The notes beneath the pieces were generated by a model. It made no database searches, was not told the origin of the DNA, and saw only the letters and a program-made list of their open reading frames with translations. The position numbers were made by a program, and so were the translations under genes. 64,000 nt of DNA, taken from NCBI GenBank assembly GCA_948567375.1, contig OX419761.1:37548243-37612242 (forward strand), given 5' to 3'. This stretch comes from Lunularia cruciata. Lineage: Eukaryota; Streptophyta; Marchantiopsida; Lunulariales; Lunulariaceae. Shown here piece by piece: positions 59,558 to 64,000 of this stretch; the first letter of the stretch is position 1; each line of letters starts with the position of its first letter.

Positions 59558-62500
59558 TCACGACTGCGAAGGCGTTGATGTTTGTTGAGGCTTGGGAAGG
59601 ATTGTATCCGCCAGGTCTGTGTTTAGTTTCACAGGAAGTGGAGGCATTTGACTCATAATACCTGGCATATTGGTCATCCTACAAGGAACAACACAAGCTG
59701 TCAGGACAATCAATAAAAGCTTATCATTTCCGAAAGTCAATGCCATTCAGGTCAGTGGGCACAAATGTCAGGAGGATATATCAGAATATGCTCACTTTTG
59801 CGAGAAAAATTTATTTCCAAGTTAACTTCCAAGCAGGCCAAACTAAAACAAAATATGATCGAAGTTGCTCCAACTCACCCGTTCAAGATGGCACAGATGT
59901 TATCCCTGAATCTCACAAGCAATTCGGTATTTTCTTGCAACTGCACAATTCAAACAGTAGCAGAATCCAGACTTTCAGGTATCTGAGACAAAGTTGATAA
60001 AATTGGACGAAAACCATGGCATTCTGTTAAGAGGAGCGGGGGTGATATAGGCAGGGAAGACCTAGAAGTCTAAAGATCATTAGGAAGGTAACTAGTTATC
60101 TATCTTATTGTGAGCATACCTTCATAGCGGCAAGATTCGCCCGGATTTGCAATATGACTTGGGTGTTTTGTTCCAACAACTGGCCAGTTGTGCCGCCGAT
60201 TGCTGAAACAACAGGAAAAACACGATCAGACACTTGATAACATGATTTCATCGATGATGTGGTAAGGATCAAGAGGTGATTGCACTGGATAAGAGAAGAA
60301 GGGCCAACACTTCCGACTACAATATCAAGTTGTACTCATGTCAATGAATGCCAGAAAAACCAACCATCATTGGAGATGCCATCCTCGCTATCTACGGGTG
60401 GGATAGGGGCGGTGTAACTGGGAACTCCAGATCTGTTGTGTCCGCTAGGAGCCTTTGTGGATATTGTGTCTGTCTTGTCCTGTTCAGCACGGAAAAGAAT
60501 CGCGTTAGAACACATTCAATGCAAACTTTTAGTCGTTCAACTTGCTCAGTCGACCATGAATGATACAAGGAACGCCCACAAGGTAGCACAACTAAAACTA
60601 ACGCTCAGGACATAAGAAGACAGGAATGGACATAAAAGTTTGACCTCTCTAGTAATTTAACAGGAATGAAGAACAAGGAAGAATTTTGGGGCAGTAAAGA
60701 ATGGAACGGAAAATCTTGTGAGAAAATATGCGATGTGCTTCTACCTTCTTGTCTTTGTTCTTTTTGCTTGCAATGTGATCCTCCCGATTTCGCCTCTTCC
60801 CGCACTCCTTTTTCTGCGTCTTGGAGGGATAGGTCGAGAGTCAGGATAAGGGTGTGACTTGGAGCACAAAGAAGGCCCCTCTCGTATCTGTGAATTCCCA
60901 CTTGACGAGAGTGTAGATTGGGAATAAGCACAGTTCTATTACCGCAGAAAATCTCCAAATGTGTACCGGTATTGTGCATGGGAAGTATGCTACAGACTCT
61001 AACAGCGAATACTTTCTTGTGAATGTCGGGCAAAAATAGTTCAGAATAATACCGTCATCCATCTGCATCGCATAGCGACATCTCGTACTGTTTTATCTGG
61101 AAGCAAGTTGGCAATTTTGATGTATTTATTCAGATTGTTCGCTTCGCCAGCAAACCTACTTCCATCAAGGTAAGTGCCAGTGGGTGAGAGTAAACTCGCA
61201 ACAAAAATTAGAAAAGCTCAACTAAGCTGCTAACGACTGAAAAAGTACAAAACGAAAGTACTGTTGAGCAAGTCTCCGAGGCAGATAAGACCTTCCAAAA
61301 TATTGGAGGAGTTCATATGAATCGAGCAGACATCAGAAGTGTTACACAAAATTGATAAAACGATATCTGACTCCCATAGACAGACAATCGTTTGGCCTGA
61401 AGACAGACAATCGTTTGGCCTGAAGACACGACATCGATTCCGGCACTGAGTGCACAGCTTTATCTACAGAAAGAGTGGAAGACTTGATGGACAAACTTGC
61501 AGCTTTTAACACCTATCTGACACCGTATCGCTATCAAGGCATGATAATTCACGAGAATGATGAAAAATGATCACTATCTGTGGATCCCCAATATCGACAC
61601 TCTTGCTCTCAATCGCCATAGAATGAAAAGTGAAATGAATATTACGCCTCTAAGTTGGAGCCCCTGACTCGTCCAATGATACAATATGAGATCCACAATT
61701 CCCTGCGGCAGCGACGGTCGACTTACACAACTATCATTTGCTCCGCGACGGCTTGCTCTTTGGTCAAAACTAGAAGGTGGGTTTCTTGGACATGGATTCT
61801 TGCTATTCTACCTTCAATTCATGCCAGGTTCGTCAGTGTCTCGGTCTGACGACACGCCCCACCGAATCTCCATATGGTTTGAGATAAGAACTGTATCAAA
61901 TCTGTATGCCGAGCATGACTCGACCAACAGGACCGTTGGTGCTGATGTCCTACTTCAGTCGGTTAGCTAAGTGAAGGAGAATCTCAGGGTAATGAATACC
62001 GTCTGAGCGCTCAATGCAAAACGACGTCACTTTCAGGCTTAAAACGGATTGTGTTTGCCCGTAGCAGATACGCAAAACGTTGGAGAGTATGATGACAATG
62101 AATGAGTTACTTGATACGGCCCGCGTTATAGAGTCAGGAATGATAGTTGCAAGCTCCAGAGAAAACACCTTCATTGAACTTGATTCAGATAGTTGTGAAT
62201 TTAAACCTCACTCCTGGAACATACAGCCCTAGCTTCATAATATTCAAAGTGGGTGAAATGGTGATCTGCGCGTGTCACGGATATTTCAGAGGGAACTAGG
62301 TTCACAGTGAAAGAGGCAGAATAGGCCACACCTAAAGATATTCCCTCTCATAGATTTTAGCCCTAGCACGCCTGAGCAGCGCGAGGTAGGGTGTGGCGAT
62401 CATAAATCTTGCCTTGATTATGTAAACCTGGGACTTTAAGATGTAGAAGACGTGAGCTGTTCAGAAACTAATATTTGATTCAGAGGCAGAGTGCAGAAGG

Positions 62501-62854
62501 TGAGAAAACAGAGGTACACTTGGTAACTCACTTGGTGAGGCCTTCATCAAGAGTGCACTGCTCCTCGGCGCTCCACTCGGCTGTGATCCCCGGGTCGTGC
62601 AGCAATTGGAGCTGAAGGGGTGGAGGATCCGAAACGATGCTGTTGGTCCCATTTCCACTTCCATTAGTAGCGGAGCCATTTGGACGACTGATACCATTGT
62701 TGCCACTGTTTATAGTCGTGGTAGTCGACTGACTCGAGGCTCCCTGCGCATTGCTGTTATACATGCTGCTATGATTCCCATTGACTGTCGGTGAGGGAGA
62801 GGCTGCTACAATACCCGAATTGGTGTTAGAATTGTTTCCAACAGAGCCCGCCAT
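59558..62854 (-). CDS. DUF3755/SANT-like plant protein, seven coding exons
   Basis: Exons (minus): 62854-62532, 61155-61053, 60813-60745, 60479-60365, 60202-60120, 59940-59879 and 59678-59558. They sum to 876 bp, exactly 292 codons with TGA, and all joints keep frame. Ends are GT/AG; donor 4 (GTTGGT) is weak. Residues 1-85 are a low-complexity Ser/Asn/Thr leader. Residues 91-142 form a SANT/Myb-like helix set: AEWSAEEQCTLDEGLTK, YIKIANLLPDKTVRDVA, then MRCRWMT. A basic KKECGKRRNRED stretch (143-154) may be a nuclear signal. IGGTTGQLLEQNTQ (205-218) and LQENTELL precede the C-terminus MPGIMSQMPPLPVKLNTDL, a hallmark of plant DUF3755 proteins. The function is not established; a nuclear role is inferred. 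The first ATG after an in-frame GTG was chosen as start. This is the best-preserved spliced gene here. Confidence 0.93.
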
Positions 62855-63622
62855 CTCCGAGCGGGCCACTCACACCCCTCTAAAGTGTTCCCATACGTCT
62901 TTCATCATTTCTGGTTGCATCTACGATCACGTGCGGCGCGGCAGCTCACCCGAGCCGACCATGTAGAGACGTGTTGAGAAACTCTTTTCGGAGAAATCAA
63001 CTCGATGTCACGATGTCCTATTCCTCTTACTGTTAAACTTCTAATCGCCTGGATACATTCAGAAAAGTTTCCCGAGCCCGTTTGTATTCACGCCGTGATT
63101 CCACTCACAGAGGTTTAAGCTATTCTCAACATACTACACAGCACGCTGTCCGCATCCCTTCTAACGCTCAGACAAAATACAAGCTATTCTCTTCCTCCCT
63201 CCTCAACTGCGACGATGCGCGCCATTTCGAAGCTCCTGACGGCAAAAATCTCCTCCTCTTCCTCTTCAAGCTGGTTGAAGAACTTCCGTGTTCTCTTTTC
63301 CTCCATCCCGACTCTTCCTCCTCCAATCTTTCCTCCCCTCCGCTATCCACGTCCTCCAGTAACCTCCAAGAATTCGCCTCCCCGTCCGTGCTGTCAAACA
63401 AACACAGAGCCGCTTCGACACGAAAGCCTCTCTTCGGCTACCTCAAACTTCCGATTCTCAATACAATCTGCCTGTTCTTCCACCTCCTCTCCGTAAGAGA
63501 AAAAATTGCTGCCAACTCTTTGTGATGATTCAAACGTGGACAGCAGCAGCGACTGTTGTTGTTTGAGCGGAGCGTCTACAAGAACGAGAGGGGGGAAGAA
63601 ACGGGCGAGATATTTCCCGGGC
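62855..63622. promoter_or_regulatory. Shared upstream region of divergent gene pair
   Basis: About 0.77 kb separates the DUF3755 start from a plus-strand TATA box. It contains a CpG-rich part (near 62925-62960, CGTGCGGCGCGGCAG) and a long C/T-rich part on the plus strand (63180-63480). Open frames here (63082-63525 and 63215-63496) are rich in Ser, Pro and Leu because of the pyrimidine bias. I see no family in them, although an organelle-targeting N-terminus (MRAISKLLTAKIS at 63215) cannot be excluded. Confidence 0.45.
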
Positions 63623-63630
63623 CTATATAC
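63623..63630 (+). promoter_or_regulatory. TATA box of putative plus-strand gene
   Basis: CTATATAC stands in an otherwise GC-rich stretch, about 170 bp before an ATG. A GAGAGAGAGAGCGAGAGC purine repeat follows at about 63682-63700, typical of plant 5' leaders. Confidence 0.5.
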
Positions 63631-63791
63631 ATTACCCAGCGGTGTCCCGTCTCGACCCGACCCGACCAACACCAGCAACTTGAGAGAGAGAGCGAGAGCA
63701 AAAGAGGCAGCTGCGCCGGCCTCGCCTTCCGCCGTTCTTGTTTTCTTCGCTCTTTCTGGACGCCGACGTCAACTTCACCTCTCGACGAATA

Positions 63792-63807
63792 ATGATGGGC
63801 GACAAAA
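63792..63807 (+). CDS. Possible first coding exon of a gene leaving the window
   Basis: ATGATGGGCGACAAAA is followed by GTAAAC, a possible splice donor, and then intron-like T-rich sequence to the window end. This would give a tiny first exon (M-M-G-D-K, phase 1). With the TATA box at 63623 and the GAGA leader it suggests a plus-strand gene divergent from the DUF3755 gene. It is far too short to identify. The alternative is that the longer frames at 63506-63811 are coding. Confidence 0.3.
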
Positions 63808-64000
63808 GTAAACCCCTCTAAGTGGTCCTCGCTTCCCCCTTTCTGTGTGTTAGTTATTTCCTAGTGCTGCTTCAAAATTTTTGTCCCACTGAGGAATTCC
63901 AATCAAAATGCGAGGCACTAAGTTACTTCAGAGGGTACGGATTGGAATCGCTTAACAAACTAACTGCTATACGTGTTGCTTACATGATGACGAAGTGAGT

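Noticed and set aside
59740..59997. Plus-strand open frame of 85 codons
   Set aside because: It is the antisense shadow of exon 6 and an intron of the DUF3755 gene, whose exon chain fits exactly.
63082..63525. 147-codon plus-strand frame near the divergent promoter
   Set aside because: Its content follows from C/T bias. Three overlapping frames are equally open, and none shows a family signature.
1..64000. Endogenous virus, organelle DNA insert or bacterial contamination
   Set aside because: No capsid or movement genes, no plastid or mitochondrial gene order and no bacterial operon structure were seen. The retroelements are ordinary copia and gypsy types.

Overview
The window looks like nuclear DNA of a land plant. 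The best guess is a bryophyte or another non-seed plant. Three things support this: small spliced plant-type genes (a DUF3755 gene with seven coding exons), A-type plant cytochromes P450, and a plant polyphenol-oxidase fragment, all sitting among degraded Ty1/copia and Ty3/gypsy LTR retrotransposons. No bacterial operons, rRNA, convincing tRNA or CRISPR array was seen. The species cannot be fixed from the sequence alone.

Layout. 1-6.2 kb: a decayed Ty3/gypsy element (5' end outside the window), with a second copy of its LTR in inverted orientation inside its gag region. 6.2-10.9 kb: AT-rich sequence, then unrecognised sequence. 10.9-26.1 kb and 27.8-35.6 kb: two copies of one segmental duplication, each carrying a three-exon P450 on the minus strand. 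Both P450s are broken, by different mutations, two of which lie within a few bases of the same site. Copy 1 also holds material that copy 2 lacks: a polyphenol oxidase fragment, a repeat-rich 1.4 kb insert, a 0.7 kb insert and a degenerate copia element. Copy 2 therefore serves as an empty-site reference. 35.6-45.7 kb: a Ty1/copia element with two LTRs and a tRNA-iMet-type primer site, interrupted by a Ty3/gypsy chromovirus with a recognisable chromodomain. 45.7-56.0 kb: the start of a possible third duplication unit, several two-unit tandem repeats, and a long degraded repetitive coding region rich in charged, coiled-coil-like peptide.

56-64 kb is the living part of the window. A single-exon GH16 glycoside hydrolase (about 302 aa, catalytic E-V-D-V-V-E) is uninterrupted and does not resemble plant XTH enzymes, which makes it a candidate for horizontal acquisition. 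A DUF3755/SANT-like gene on the minus strand (59.56-62.85 kb) could be rebuilt exon by exon into an exact 291-codon frame. About 0.9 kb upstream of it lies a TATA box, a purine-repeat leader and a tiny ATG exon with a splice donor on the plus strand. This suggests a divergent gene that continues beyond the window.

Most genes here do not act together in any visible pathway. The P450s and the polyphenol oxidase fragment are relics of secondary-metabolism families. The strongest leads are the GH16 gene, the paired P450 pseudogenes with an altered I-helix, and the many two-copy tandem duplications, mostly of 100-122 bp.
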